From: Petaurus breviceps papuanus
Lineage: Eukaryota; Chordata; Mammalia; Diprotodontia; Petauridae
Direction of reading: 5' to 3'
Assembly (NCBI GenBank): GCA_028583685.1
Contig: JAMXIF010001194.1
Location: 3,560,757-3,624,756 of the forward strand
Length of the DNA stretch: 64,000 bases
Under the pieces are notes generated by a model. The model did no database searches. It was not told where the DNA came from and saw nothing but the letters and a program-made list of their open reading frames with translations. Position numbers and translations under genes: made by a program. Shown here piece after piece: positions 11,590 to 23,917 of this stretch (position 1 is its first letter; each line of letters begins with the position of its first letter).

Positions 11590-12010
11590 ATCAGAAGGAA
11601 CATGAGGAATCCTGGAGCAGACACTTAACTCATTTTACATATGAGGAAACTGAGGCTCAGAGAGAAGTGATTTCTCCTGTCTAGTATTTACATGGAGGCT
11701 CAATGGATTTAAAATTGAAAGGAATCTGAGGAACAACCTAGATTCTCTAGTCCAACCCCTTTATTTTACAGGAGCAAACTTGACTCAGGGAGGGGAGCTG
11801 ACTTTCTCAAGGTGACAAAGATAATATTGAAGCAAATAAAAGGAATCATTCAGCACTGTGTTTAATGATCTATTAGAAACAATATTTATATAAGTTATAG
11901 AATGAGGGCTGGCAGGTTCCTTAGAGGTAATCTCATTCAACCCCCTAGTTTTACAAATGAGCTCTGGTGGACAGTTGTTTCCACAGGAGTGGAGCAGAAG
12001 ACCTGAGTTT
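11590..12010 (-). repeat. Two MIR-type SINE copies, reverse
   Basis: The first (about 11590-11835) has CATTTTACATATGAGGAAAC, TGAGGCTCAGAGAGAAGTGA and TCTCTAGTCCAACCCC. The second (about 11880-12010) has ATAGAATGAGGGCTGGCAGG, CATTCAACCCCCTAG and TTTTACAAATGAG. Confidence 0.6.
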
Positions 12011-13254
12011 TGAGTAAGTTTCTGCACCACTCATCACCTTCTATTCTTTATTACAGAAGGCGATGTTATGTATGTCACATTCCCTTCCAAAAGAGGAAGT
12101 TCCTAGGGATTCTATTACTTATCTTGGTATCCCCCAGTACCTGAAACACAACATTTAACAAATGGTTGAAACGGTTATGGAATGAAGTTTAAAATTAGAG
12201 GGTTAGTCTAGAAATATCTGAGCTTTCTTGTGAGGCCGTGAAGTGTTACTACATATGGGCTTAGTTTAAGATCTAAGAGTAGGACTCCTCATTCCAAAGT
12301 CAATAATACTGTGCACTATATAATACTGACAAAGGAAAGGCAATGGTAAGGTAGGACAGCCAGAGCAGTGGGCTAGAATTCCACTGTTCAATGAGCAAAT
12401 CTCAAATTAATTCCCCTTCCAACAGCCTGTAAAAAGGGAAAACATCATTAAGCTCCAAAAGATAAACACAGAACTGAGAGTCAAGCAGTAAAACTGGCAG
12501 AAGAGGTAAAAAGATTTAATTCAATTCCATCAACATTTGTAAAGTATCTACAAAAGTATTAGGGCCTTAGGCTTGTCCTGGGATAACTGATAGCTACCAT
12601 TCCAAAAGCACTCCTCACAAATTTCCAGAGGCAAATTCAAGATCTAGTAAAATTTGATGTCAACAACCAAACCTTAAATTTTAAAAGATCTTTTCCAGCT
12701 AATCAAAGATCCCTTATAGAATAATGTTAAGGGGAAATTAAGTATCCTTTGAATTGGCAACTACTGCCAAAGTATTTCAGGGAAGGGGCTTGTTGCAGCA
12801 TACATGCATATGATGAATACCAGCACTTGAGCACTGCTGAGGGATTTCTCCACTTTGCTGCCTCGGAGGCTGCAGCTATAGCAACCTTCTCTGACTCAGC
12901 ACCTGAGAGGAATGATGGGAAGTATCATTAAAAAAAAAAGTTGTGCATTATTAATAAGAACTCTGGCACTGAAGCAGCATGAGTTGGAAAACAGTTTAAA
13001 AAAATGTCTGCAGAGTACATGAGTAGTAGCTTAAATCATTTCTAGTAGTATTACACAGTCCCAAAACTCCTACCCAGAACCATTTTTCTTCTGCTTCCCT
13101 TTTGCCTCTTTAATCCAGCCTATCTTTTTCAATTCTTTTTCATTTATTTTTCAGACCCATTTATTTCCTTCTATTCAGGGATAGTTCTTTACACTCACTT
13201 TGTGTCATAATCTGACCACCTTGCCTACAAGGACTGGACTTGTGATTTCATTAT
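12011..13254. other. Repeat-poor intron stretch
   Basis: No repeat family recognised. About 12740-12935 is more GC-rich than its surroundings and holds a TGACTCAGCA motif at 12892-12901 (MAF/NF-E2/AP-1 type), so it could be a regulatory element; that is inference only. Confidence 0.35.
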
Positions 13255-13460
13255 AGCACAGGTGAGGAAATTTTCTTGTCTAAGACAGTTGAGTACTTTG
13301 CAACTTGCAATCTTGGAAAGTTGCCCAGAGCACTAAGACATTAAGTGACTTGCCCAGGGTTGCACAGCCAGTATGTTTCAATGGCAACACTTGATAACAG
13401 GTCTTCCTGACCCTAAGCCTGGCAGTTGGCCAGCTTCCCATCCATTATATCTTGTTACCT
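13255..13460 (-). repeat. MIR
   Basis: ATTAAGTGACTTGCCCAGGG, TTGCACAGCCAGTATG and GGTCTTCCTGACCCTAAGCC are reverse MIR core and head. Confidence 0.7.
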
Positions 13461-14639
13461 CTTGCCTTGGGTGCAATGGGGGGGTAGGAGGGGGAGTTTG
13501 TTCAATAAAAATAAGGGGGCAGTGAAAGCATAAGGAAAGAAAAGAAGAAAATTTTGAAAAAACGTACAGGTTTCATTTGTTATGTAACAAAGTTAGAGTC
13601 ATAGCTGTAAGGGATGATTGAATTTTGTTTCCACAGAAATCATATAAAACATAATTTGAAGTCATACTGAAAGCTAATGTAAGAGATAAACTACTTGTAG
13701 ATGCGGGCAGTAGGGGGATGATGGCCACCAGTTAAACAGCATATCTAAAAGCAGACTCCTCTTCCTTTGTTCTGAGAAGGCCTTTTCCCAGTGTCTCAAA
13801 CATAGCCAGACCGGGTGTGAGTTCACCAAGGATGAGGTCCACTAACCCAGATTTAGTTTTAGATAAAAGGGGACTCTTTCTCATGTCAACTCACAGCTTT
13901 TATCAATTCTCTTAGCAACTGAGAAAATTCCTTTCTCCCACTATGAAGATCCTAACATCTGATGCAGACAAACTGTGAGGAGACTAAAAGCATTTATTAA
14001 ATAAAGTATAAAGAAAATTATGAAAGAAAGGGGAGGGAGGACTGAAATGTGGAAATGAGAGATGTAAGCAGGGATATAGAACCAACTGGGGGTGGGGTTT
14101 AGGTGTTTTCAGATAGGCTGTGAACCCTGAAATGCCTGACCAATGGAATCTAAGGGGAAAATGTGAATCAGTATAGAAATCATAAAAGGGCTTTGTAATT
14201 GTCTTAAAGTGTACCTGTATCTAATAGGTTACCCCTTTTCATTAGGGCTTAAAGGCCACCCAATCAAAATGACATTAAAAAAATCTTTTTTTCTAAAATT
14301 CACTAATGACTGGGTAGAATTCTTGGTAAGACGATTATTTCTTACACAGTGATAACATTATTTTCCAAAAAACACACAAAATGTAAATTATAATTGATCA
14401 GTGGTCAAATCTACTTAATAAGCAAGTGCTGATAGGCAAACACTTTCTGTCTGTAAGTCCAGCATGCATAAGCAGCAGGAATATGTGTGTAATGAATGAT
14501 TCATTTACAATACAATACTATACAGTTATTGCATCATCAAAATTTCAATGCAGGGAAAACCCCCCACAAATTTACAATAAATTATTAATTTTAAGATGGT
14601 CATTTTAAAAATTATATATTTTTTGAAATGATGCAAATT
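13461..14639. other. No recognisable feature
   Basis: AT-rich intron. An A/G-rich patch near 14020-14045 and a possible diverged retroelement remnant, but nothing I can assign. Confidence 0.4.
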
Positions 14640-14750
14640 TTTTAAAAAATTAAGAGTTAAAGAAAAAAAGATTGGGGGAGGCGCGCTAGATAATTTTTTT
14701 TTTAAGGGGGCAGTAGGCCAAATAAGTTTGCGAATCTCTGAAGTAGTTCA
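14640..14750 (+). mobile_element. Possible hAT-like element 3' end
   Basis: GCGCGCTAGATAATTTTTTT, then GGGGGCAGTAGGCCAAATAA and GCGAATCTCTG resemble the end of a miniature hAT. Weak. Confidence 0.3.
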
Positions 14751-15029
14751 AAGGCAATCCTCTTTTAAAAAGGCCTTGTTTTGTATGGCCCCAGAGGGCA
14801 GAATTAGGAACAATGGGTAAAAACTGCAGAGACATATTTAGGTTTAATTTTCTCAAGAAACACATATATCATATATGGATACAGTAGAATGGGCTGCCTC
14901 AAGGAATGCCCTTCACTGGATGTCTGTAAGCAAGTCTGAAGGACTACATGTTGACTATAAGAGAGAATTCTCATTTATGGAGGAAATGGACTAGATATAT
15001 GGACTCTGAAGACCCTTCCAATCATGGCT

Positions 15030-15150
15030 TAGGAAAAGATCTGAATTTCAGTTTCTAATTGGCAAGTCACGTTCCCCTGTCTAAACCTCCATTTTCTCAT
15101 CTATAAAATGACAATGCTGGAAAGGCTCTGGCTACTTCTAAGGCTGAGTG
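15030..15150 (+). repeat. THER/MIR-type SINE tail
   Basis: GGCAAGTCACGTTCCCCTGT, CCATTTTCTCATCTATAAAA, TGACAATGCTGG and CTACTTCTAAGG. Confidence 0.6.
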
Positions 15151-16576
15151 TCATTAGGAAAAGATAAAGCATGAATGTGGTCCAAAATGATGGATGAACT
15201 GAAATCTCAGAATTCAACTCCATGCTCTAGTTATAAATCAGATTCTGAAAATTCTTCCTTTGCCTTTGGGAACATCATTGAAAATCTCTGCATTATTTGG
15301 GATATTTATATGCATACATACACAGACACACATATAAAAATGTAAAATCCTCAAGAAAAGCAAAAGTATAAAAGTTTATACTAACCAGTTAGCTTTTAAA
15401 AATATATCTGGTTTTCAAATTTGTTTCTTGTTAAATAGTAGGTAGGCTAAAACTACCATTCCAAGAAACACAAGAAGATACGTGTATGATATTCCTATCA
15501 GATGATAAACCATGGCCATATTTTGGCCAAACAATATGGGCCCCTACTGTTATAGAAATAAAGGTGTTGTTCCTTACAAGCCTCATACAAAGACAGGTTA
15601 TTTGATCATTTACAGGATGGGGCTTATTTTATCTTCAGGTTCACTGTAAGACATTTTAAGAAACAACACTCAATAATGTTCCCCACACACACTTTCTATT
15701 TCAAAACAAAAATGAACAATGAACAAAGCTGTTCCATTTTTTCATTATAACATCTGGGGCCCTGAAATATCTCCTTTGAGACATTTTTTCCTCAAAAGGA
15801 AATATACCATTTTCTAACCCACAATTTGCACAGCCAATATTTTCGGCAATCACAGAGACTTCAGTGAAGAGAGTCAACCTTTGAAGATTGGTATTGGTAA
15901 AAGAATTATTTTGTTCTACAATCTAAAAAGTACATACCTGAAATTGTCAAATCAAACATGAATTTTTCTTTAGGAAAGAAAACTGCAGACACAAAAAATA
16001 TCATATCTTAAAATGATTGAAAACGATAGCATCTAATGGCAACATAGGCCATTTTTTCCAATGAAACCAAATTTTGTAACACTGGAAATTGTGATGCTTA
16101 CAATTAGAAAGATGATCTTCATAATTCAGGAGTTTGACAAAAATTTACTTCCTAAAACTTAAAGAATTTATAAAATCACTAATTTACTCTATTTAAGAAC
16201 ATCCTTTTGGTTGAAGAAAAAGGGATCTTGTACAGTCATCCTTTCACTACTGTTACTGTCACTTGTAATAATATTTGGCATTTTACAACTCTACTGAAAC
16301 TTCCAAATTTGGCTAACAACTGGCTTACCATTATCTGTTGCATTATCTATCAGTTGACTTCAAAGGTTTATCAGGAAACAAGTGAATTGCCACTGTGTTC
16401 TACTCCTAATTTAACAATTTATTTAGCTGAAAGAAATCTTCATCAGTGAAAGGGGCTGATAGAGAAATATCAAAATAATATTTCCTGAGCTTGCAAAGGG
16501 TTTACTCTTGTTACATGGAAAAAGGATCTTGGCTGGTTAATTTATTTTTTTTCTGGGGGGAGGGGAAGCCAAAAGA
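15151..16576. other. Repeat-poor intron stretch
   Basis: No repeat or exon recognised over 1.4 kb. One short (CA/TA)-rich patch near 15305-15340. Confidence 0.4.
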
Positions 16577-16700
16577 GAACTAATTAATTAATTATCAAAA
16601 GAGAATTAATTAATTATAGTTAATAATTAATTGATTATATAAATATAATTAATGATAAAAATAATAATATATACTATATATCATAATGTATAATACAAAG
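16577..16700. repeat. AT-rich palindromic low-complexity tract
   Basis: Repeated TTAATTAATTA and TATAATTAAT motifs, many self-complementary, then TATATACTATATATCATA. Confidence 0.75.
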
Positions 16701-16812
16701 AAAATGTACCCAAAATAAATACTACCCCATCCCATATATAAGATATAAAGGTAGCTTTACATATAAGAGGAAGAAAGAGGATGGGAAAAGAAGAAAAGGG
16801 GGAAGGAAAAGA

Positions 16813-17065
16813 TGGAGGAAGCTAGGTGGCACAGTAAAGTGCTGAGTCTGAAGTGAGGAAGATATGAGTTCAAATTTTATTTCAGGTATTTACTAGTTGT
16901 ATGAACCTAGGCAATCATTTATCCTCAGTCTCCTTCAGGTTCATCATCTGTAAAATGAGAATAATAATAGCATCTACCTCCCAGGATTGTTGTATGGATA
17001 AAATGAGATAATATTTTTAAAAGGTTCTGCAAATCCAAAAGAACTATTTAAGTGTTGGCCATTAT
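16813..17065 (+). repeat. MON1-type CORE-SINE
   Basis: GCTAGGTGGCACAGTAAAGT head, GATATGAGTTCAAATTTTAT, CATCATCTGTAAAATGAGAA, GGATTGTTGTATGGATAAAA, TGAGATAATATTTTTAAAAG and a TGTTGGCCATTATTATTATT tail, in order. Confidence 0.7.
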
Positions 17066-17144
17066 TATTATTACATTATCAGAAACAGTAAAGCGTTTTG
17101 AGAATACTTGTAAGATTTTATGCATTGTTATTCAAATAGTCAAG

Positions 17145-17335
17145 AGACAGAGGTATTTGGGAAAGAATGCTGTAGATGGTATTAGGAAACCGGATTATAC
17201 CACTAACTCACTATGTGACCTCTGGCAAATCATTTCAAATGAGGTTGCCTTATCTATAAAATTCTTTCACTAAAACAGGTGATCTCTAAGATATTTCTCC
17301 ACCTCTCTTCTGGCTCTAACATGCAGAACTTTTAC
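17145..17335 (+). repeat. THER/MIR-type SINE
   Basis: GGAAACCGGATTATACCACT, CTATGTGACCTCTGGCAAAT, TGCCTTATCTATAAAATTCT, GGTGATCTCTAAGATATTTC and CTGGCTCTAACATGCAG. Confidence 0.55.
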
Positions 17336-17389
17336 AATTCAACTTGAGTCAAACAAATCAACAGAGGGTGCAATCTTAACCATTCCTTA

Positions 17390-17625
17390 AAATTCCTGTT
17401 CCAATGCCTCGTTTAGAATTTTCCTTTACCAGAAGTGATCCCTCCCCTCCTCCAAACTCAGGTTTCTTACCGTGTGCAATATGTTCTACTTCGAATCACC
17501 ACACTTGTGTATAAAAATCTTCCTTAGTAGATTCCAAAATCCTTGAAACAAAGGACTGCTGCTCATCTCAGTTCCAGCACAGATAACTTACACCGATGAC
17601 ATATTTCATAAATGTTTCATTCGAT
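17390..17625 (+). mobile_element. L2 3' end
   Basis: CCAGAAGTGATCCCTCCCCT...ACAAAGGACTGCTGCTCATC...CCAGCACAGATAACTTACAC follows the L2 tail order. Confidence 0.5.
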
Positions 17626-17984
17626 ATGTTATTTTCATTGTAAGTATTTATGGAAGTACAGCATATCATAAAATGTCAATGTTTTGTCTTATTTATAACA
17701 TTACTTTTTCTTTTTAAAATGTAATTTTAAAAGTTCTGTTGCCATTATTATGACCTTAATACATCCAGGACTACATCCTAGCCAGGGCTACATCCTAGCT
17801 TTAAAAAAGAGAAAAAGAAAAATATCTCCAATTTCATAGTGGAAGGTAGTATGAAATTGGGATTTAGTTGATTAGAATTCATTTTGTAGACTTTCTTGAA
17901 ATATAACTACTCGATCAAAGCAAAGCCTGTCTAACCAAAAAGATTTTACATGGAATCAAAATCTTCCCAAGAATAGTCATAATT

Positions 17985-18145
17985 ATTAGTTATGTGACCT
18001 TGATGGAAACACTTAAACCTGTGAGTTTCAGTTTCCTTATTTGTAAGGTACAGGGAATATTTGTAGTATCTACCTTACAGAATTGTTTTAAGAAAAAAAA
18101 ATTAGACTTATCTCAAGTACTCTATAAAGGTTAACTGTTTTTAAA
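17985..18145 (+). repeat. CORE-SINE fragment
   Basis: GTTATGTGACCTTGATGGAA, GAGTTTCAGTTTCCTTATTT, GTAAGGTACAGGG and a CTTACAGAATTGTTTTAAGA segment. Confidence 0.55.
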
Positions 18146-18164
18146 TTTTGTATTGATTGTTAGT

Positions 18165-18500
18165 TTTTGTTTTTTAAGTACCTACACTTTCCAACATGGT
18201 TCCCTCACAAAAAGCCAATCCTTATAGTACTCCATCTCTGAAAAAAAAGAGGTGCATATTCATATCTCCTCTGCTGGGTGAAGCCTGAACACTATAACTG
18301 CACAGAGTTCCACATAGACCATTCTGTTATTATTTTCCCCATTGTAAATATTTTTTTCCTGGTTCTGCCTGCTTCACTTTGCATAGATTCATAAAGTTTT
18401 CCCAGCCTTCTTCGCATTCCTCCTATTCATCTTTCAGGGCAATAATATTCTATTACACAATTGCCAAATATGGGTCTCCTTGTAAATGTTAGTACAATAC
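18165..18500 (-). mobile_element. Old L1 3' end
   Basis: CCATTGTAAATATTTTTTTC, CTGGTTCTGCCTGCTTCACT, TTGCATAGATTCATAAAGTT, TTCAGGGCAATAATATTCTA and TTACACAATTGCCAAATATG are the reverse of the marsupial L1 3' region. Confidence 0.6.
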
Positions 18501-18977
18501 CATGTGAAATTAAGTGCTTAATAAGAGCTTTTATTATTTATCATATGGGGTTCTATAAGTTAAATCCAAATGGTTTATACTACTTGCATTAAAATTATCC
18601 TGTAGTAAAATTAGATTAACTTCCTATTTCTCCTCTACTATGCTGTAGAGGGGTAAAGGCATTGACAATTTTAACATAAATACAAGACAGATCTTTTCAG
18701 GGTTGCCCAAACCACCTCCAACTAAAGTTTCAGTGAAAAGTATCCTAGAATACAAAAGCAAAGACTTTGTTACCAGATCACTCAAATCCTAGGAGTTTTT
18801 TGCATACTAGTTCAGCACTAAATAGCTACCTGGCTAAGTCAAGGAGGGGCCATAAGATCATATTTGCTTCTATTATTATGCCATCTCTGAACTTAAAGGA
18901 GACTGAGAAATCTCTGGTAAAAGGGTGCTACTGAAAAGAAGACTAAGCCCTTCTGCTAAAAAACAAATAAACAAAAG

Positions 18978-19300
18978 GAGCTGTAGTATAATGGAGAGAG
19001 CACAATACTAGAGCAGATAACCCAAAGTCATATCAGAGAACTTAAGTTAGAAGGATTTTCATAGGCAACTTCATTCTTGAACAAGAAAGAATCCTCTCTA
19101 TCAAATACATGATGATGATTATACTAGCTATGTTACCCTGGTTAAGTCACTTTCCTATTCTGAAACTTAGTTTCCCCATCTGGAAAATGGGGATAAGATA
19201 CTGCTTCTCTCAAAGGGTCATTTGATGTCATCTTAAGGCTCAAAGGAAACAACATATACATAAAGCACTATATAAATGTCAGCTATTACTGTCTTTTAAC
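18978..19300 (+). repeat. CORE-SINE with internal extra sequence
   Basis: Head GCTGTAGTATAATGGAGAGA is separated by about 70 bp of other sequence from GTTACCCTGGTTAAGTCACT, CATCTGGAAAATGGGGATAA and AAAGCACTATATAAATGTCA. Confidence 0.5.
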
Positions 19301-19384
19301 TTCACAGCACCTAGTACAGTATCATTAGTAGTGTTGACCTAAGTGTTTGATAATTCTTGAGACATTCTACAGCAAAGCAGTAGC

Positions 19385-19550
19385 ACACACTGGAAAAAAA
19401 ATGCTAAACTGAGGGTTGAAGAACTTGGATTCAAGTCCTGAATCTGCACCTTTACTACCTTTGTGATGTTGGGTAAATAATTTACTGTACCTAGGCCTCA
19501 GTCTTAGTGCAGTGTTGTACATAATAGGCATTTAATGAATACTTGGTCCT
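19385..19550 (+). repeat. MIR-type SINE
   Basis: GAACTTGGATTCAAGTCCTG, CCTTTGTGATGTTGGGTAAA and AATAGGCATTTAATGAATAC. Confidence 0.55.
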
Positions 19551-19590
19551 TTCTCTGGTTCTCACTCCATTCATGCATCAAGAGATCCAT

Positions 19591-19753
19591 CCCTGGGACT
19601 ATTAGGTGGTGCAGTGAATAGAGCACCGACCCTGGAGTTAGGAGGACCTGAGTTCAAATGTGACCTCAGATACTTAACACTTACTAGTTGTTATGACCTT
19701 GGACAAGTCACTTAACCCCAATTGTCCTCTGCCTTACCCCCTCAAAAAAAAAA
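19591..19753 (+). mobile_element. WSINE1-like SINE, full length
   Basis: Head TAGGTGGTGCAGTGAATAGA, box-B-like GAGTTCAAATG, body CAAGTCACTTAACCCCAATT, A tail. Target-site duplication AGAGATCCA at 19581-19589 and 19754-19762. Confidence 0.88.
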
Positions 19754-20039
19754 AGAGATCCACTTTTACTTTTCAAGTCAGTATTCTTTTATAAAGGCAC
19801 AGTCACTGATGTACATTTAATGGATAAGAAAAGGCTTGTTCAACTAAATACTACTAAGGTGAAATGGTGAAAGTGTACATTTGACTCCAATATGGACCAG
19901 AAGCTTTGCATAAAAAAAATAAAATAAAATCACAGAGAATTCCCTAAGCCCTGGCAGGCATCTCTCAAGGAATGTTTTGATCCTTAGTCACAAGAACATA
20001 GTACAATTAGTAACCTTTATGGGAGAAAGGCAGTATGTT

Positions 20040-20650
20040 TTTTCTGGCCAGAACATTAACCTGAGGAGTCAGAAACTCAGTGTGATAATCCAGCAGACCT
20101 ATGGTTTTTCTGAGACTAAACTATTATAGGACAGTCTGTCCTAGATACATTACCTCCTCCTATTTGGTAACTTCCCTTTTCCTGGAATCCTCATCATAAG
20201 AATATTTTCATGATAAAAACATCCAGCCTTGATAACTGGCACCTAGCTACCTGTGATAGCCAATCCAACTGGCATGGTAAAGCCCTTCTCTTTCTAGCCC
20301 TCCACATGCCTAAGCACCCCAATTCTGTGAGACTGCCTAGGTGTGCCCACACTGAACTGGGACACAGAAAGAGGACCTGGCATAATCTCAGCACTAAATC
20401 AGGATGTGGATCAATCACTTCTCAAAGAATTATTGATCCTTCCTGCTCCTATCCTGGTGCTCCTGCTATCTTGCCACTGCTGATACATGGTTGCATCACT
20501 GTCTCTATGATAACTGGGATAGGAATACATCCTTATTCTTTCACCTCATGCTCTTAAGTTTCTTGGGTTAAAACACAAGCCTTCCATTGTATGAATTATA
20601 ATATCAAATACAGCCTATTGCTTTTAGCATCACTAGTCAGTTTGTTACAG
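20040..20650. other. Non-repetitive stretch with a chance ORF
   Basis: Holds a 115-codon frame at 20210-20557 with no recognisable domain, no exon signals and no codon bias that I can see. Not called as a gene. Confidence 0.4.
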
Positions 20651-20691
20651 CTATGGAAGTTTCTAACACTTCTCAAAAATCAATGTAACAA

Positions 20692-20845
20692 GGGTGGCTA
20701 GGTGGCACAGTGAATAGAGCACCAACCCTGGAGTCAGGAGGACCTGAGTTCATATCCAACCTCAGACATTTAACACTAGCCATGTGACCTTGGGCAAGTC
20801 ACTTAACCCCAACTGCCCTGCCTTCCCCCCCTCCAAAAAGAAAAA
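20692..20845 (+). mobile_element. WSINE1-like SINE, full length
   Basis: Head GGTGGCTAGGTGGCACAGTG, box B GAGTTCATATCC, body CAAGTCACTTAACCCCAACT. A 17-bp perfect duplication AAAAATCAATGTAACAA lies at 20675-20691 and 20846-20862, indicating a fairly recent insertion. Confidence 0.92.
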
Positions 20846-20862
20846 AAAAATCAATGTAACAA

Positions 20863-21060
20863 AACCATTATATTAAGGCACCTACTAAATGCAAGGCACT
20901 GTGCTAGAAGTTGAAAGATTAAAAAAATAAAAATGAAATAGTCCCTGCCCAAAATGATCTTACATTCATATGCATAAAGTATATACAAAATAATTTCAAG
21001 GGGGAAAGAATGCTAAAAACTGGAGGAATCAGGAAGACTTTATATAGGAGGCCTATATCA
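20863..21060 (-). mobile_element. L2 3' end
   Basis: GGCACCTACTAAATGCAAGG, CACTGTGCTAGAAGTTGAAA, AGTCCCTGCCCAAAATGATC and TTACATTCATATGC form the reverse L2 tail. Confidence 0.65.
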
Positions 21061-21799
21061 GCCTAATCTAGGGTTTCCTAAACTATTTTCTACAGAATTC
21101 ATAATTGTGAGAAAATTCATGTGCTATTAATATTTTACCTCTAAAATATGAAATCACATATGTATCCAAAATACTTGTGATGACTATTACAACACAATGA
21201 ATATTAAAATATGCTTATTCCTCCATTTTGCTTTAGAAAAAAATGCCAAACCACCAACCTTTATCTAAGGTAGATTCTATACCTCCAAACTATGACTTAG
21301 GGTTATAAAAGTCATTTATGGGTTGTAACTGTCCAAAATGAAAAGAGGCTTATTCTGCTCCAAAATTTCATAAACCCTTCCTCTGAGGTGAGAGGGTATT
21401 CAAACCAAAATCAATACATGTTTCTAACTGTGTTTCATGCTCAAAAATATTCTATAGCCAAATTAGTTGGAATTTGATGGCTTGATCCATTAGCCACATT
21501 ATTAAAAGTAAACAGACCAACCAAAGTGCTGCCTCAAAATTCAAGTATTAGGAATTCCCCTCTCTTTTCCCCAAAAATAATCCAATGTTATAAGGAGTTT
21601 TGGGTAAAATGGGTCTTTTCACAAGAAGACCATACTTTCTCTCCCATTCAAAAGCTCTCATCAATCCAAAATCCTAGCTCACCCTTAAATTTTTCCCATT
21701 CTACTGTGTTAATCAGCACAAACCAAAGCCACTCTCTTCCTTAGAGGAAGCAAAACATCACTAGAAGCTTTGTAATAAGTAAGGACCTTGGGTACATTG

Positions 21800-22015
21800 G
21801 AAGGAAGGCAGCTGTGGTACAGAGAGTACTGACTAGGTGGATGGACTAGCAGTCAGAACACCTGAATTCAAAAATGTTTGACTTCTATGACTCCTTGGAT
21901 CGTAAGTTACCTGCTCAGGGCCTAAAATTCCTTATATGTCAAATGAAAATTAAAATAGATTGTCTGTAAATCTAAGGTTCCTTCAGAACCAAAAACTTAT
22001 GAATTTCACATTTAT
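21800..22015 (+). repeat. THER/MIR-type SINE
   Basis: GGCAGCTGTGGTACAGAGAG head, CAGAACACCTGAATTCAAAA, GTTACCTGCTCAGGGCCTAA, and tail TCTAAGGTTCCTTCAGAACC. Confidence 0.55.
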
Positions 22016-22510
22016 CTAAAAAAAGTTTTCAATGCAAATTTTCAGAGGGAAAGTTTTTCAGGAAAGTCCTATATATTGCTACATGTCTAAATGATAATTG
22101 CTCCCCAATCCCAGATATTTTCTTCTAGGTCTATGTTGCCCAGGTGAGTAGTTATTTTTCAGGCACAGTTCCAGTAATATAATAATACATGTAGCTGTGT
22201 CTCTGGGGACATCTCTAATTGGAAATGACATTTTACTTTTCTTTTTCCCAATTACCACTCTCAAAAGTATACTTTTGAGAAAACACAGGGCACCTAAAGT
22301 GTTCTGCAAACAATAAATTGTGACATAAATTTATGGGTAAATAAATTGAGGGGTACTTAAACTCCTAAGTACCCCTCTGCCTAGTGCTATGATAAAACAA
22401 AATATGACTGAAGACACCGGTCCCTATTCATAAAAAGCTTCCAATCAAAATGGGGAAACTAACAGATCATAAAGGCTCATTAAGATTTTCAGCTGGAAAG
22501 GACCTTGGAA

Positions 22511-22598
22511 GATATATAAGATAATGGGCCAAAGTACAAAGGACATTTAATGAGGATATATAAGATAATGGACCAAGGTAACAAAGGACATTTAACAA
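22511..22598 (+). repeat. 44-bp direct duplication
   Basis: GATATATAAGATAATGG, CCAA and ACAAAGGACATTTAA recur at 22511 and 22555. The second unit runs into an L2 tail (TTTAACAAACACCTATGAAG). Confidence 0.8.
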
Positions 22599-22850
22599 AC
22601 ACCTATGAAGCACTTAAGATTATAGGGAGATATGATAATTAGATTAAACATTGTCCCTGCCTTCTTCAAGCAAACAATCAAGTAGGGACAACTTAGGTAA
22701 AAACAAACATATTACTATAGTACAAAATAACACATGTTAACTGAATGAGAGAAGTATAAACAAGGTGCTGCATGGGGGAGAGAGGAAATCAAGGAAGGAT
22801 TCTGAAGGAGGTTACTGGCAACAGAGCTGGAATTAAAGAGGAATCAAAGG
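22590..22850 (-). mobile_element. L2 3' end
   Basis: AACAAACACCTATGAAGCAC, ACATTGTCCCTGCCTTCTTC, AAGGATTCTGAAGGAGG and AGAGCTGGAATTAAAGAGG follow reverse L2 order. Confidence 0.6.
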
Positions 22851-22884
22851 GGCATAATTCTAGATCTAAGGTATAATTTTTCAA

Positions 22885-23640
22885 AAAAAAATTTATCTTT
22901 AGTTTTTGGCATTCACTTTTATAAGATTTTGAGTTCTAAATTTTTCTCCCTCCTCAAGATGGCGTGCAATCTTATATAGGCTATACATGTTCAATCATAT
23001 TAAATATATTTCCACATCAGTCATGAAAGAAGAATCAGAACAAAAGGGAAAAACCATGATGAAGGGGGGGGAAAAAGAGAGAAAATTGGATGCTTGCATC
23101 TGCATCCAGACTCCATAGCTCTTTCTCTGGATGTGGATAGCATTTTCCATCATGAATTTTTTGGAATTGTCTTAGATCACTGCATTGCTGAGAACTAAAT
23201 CTAAAAAAGTTAGTCATCACACAATGTGACTGTTATTGTGTAAAATGTTCTCCTGGTTCTGCTTACTTCGCTCACATCAGTTCATGGAAATCTTTCCAGG
23301 TTTTTCTGAAATCTACCTACACATCATTTCTTAAGGAACAATAGTATTCCATTACATTCTTATACCACAACTTGTTTAGCCATTCCCCAATTGATGGACA
23401 TCCCCTCAATTTCCAATTCTTGGCCACCACAAGAGCTACTATAAACATTTTTGTACATGTGGTTTTCCCCCCCCTTTTTTATGATCTCTTTGGGATACAG
23501 GCCTAGCAGTGGTGTTACTAGATCAAAGGGTATGCATCATTTTATAGCCCTTTGGGCATAATTCCAGAATTTCTCTCCAGAATTACTGGATCAGTGCCAC
23601 CAACTCCACCAATGAAGCATTAGTGTTCCAATCTAAGCTC
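22885..23640 (-). mobile_element. L1, 3' part
   Basis: Reverse of the L1 3' region: CATTTTCCATCATGAATTTT, TCTCCTGGTTCTGCTTACTT, TTCTTAAGGAACAATAGTAT, CCATTCCCCAATTGATGGAC, GATCAAAGGGTATGCATCAT, ATAGCCCTTTGGGCATAATT and CACCAACTCCACCAATGAAG. Confidence 0.82.
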
Positions 23641-23917
23641 GGGTAGGACATTAGAGCAGGAATGCAAAAAAAAAAAAAAAAGGATGGAAAATTTGGGAAG
23701 ATTAGCAATATGACAATGGATTGGAAATGTACCATGGCATCAGATTATAGTAAGCCTTGAATCACACATGAAAAATTTTTAACTATACACAAAACAGAGA
23801 ACTATTAAGTGGGCTTTGAATGGCAGAATGACAACCAGGTCTATCCATGAGGGAGAATAGTAATCTGGCAGCATACTCTAGGATAAAATGAAGGGGCTCA
23901 AAAAATAGGTAAGAATA

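Noticed and set aside
20210-20557. 115-codon plus-strand frame
   Set aside because: No domain, no splice signals, and a similar-sized frame overlaps on the other strand.
23145-23165. CATCATGAA word as the start of B4GALT5 exon 2
   Set aside because: Surrounding sequence is the reversed L1 3' region and does not translate to NTYLFM.
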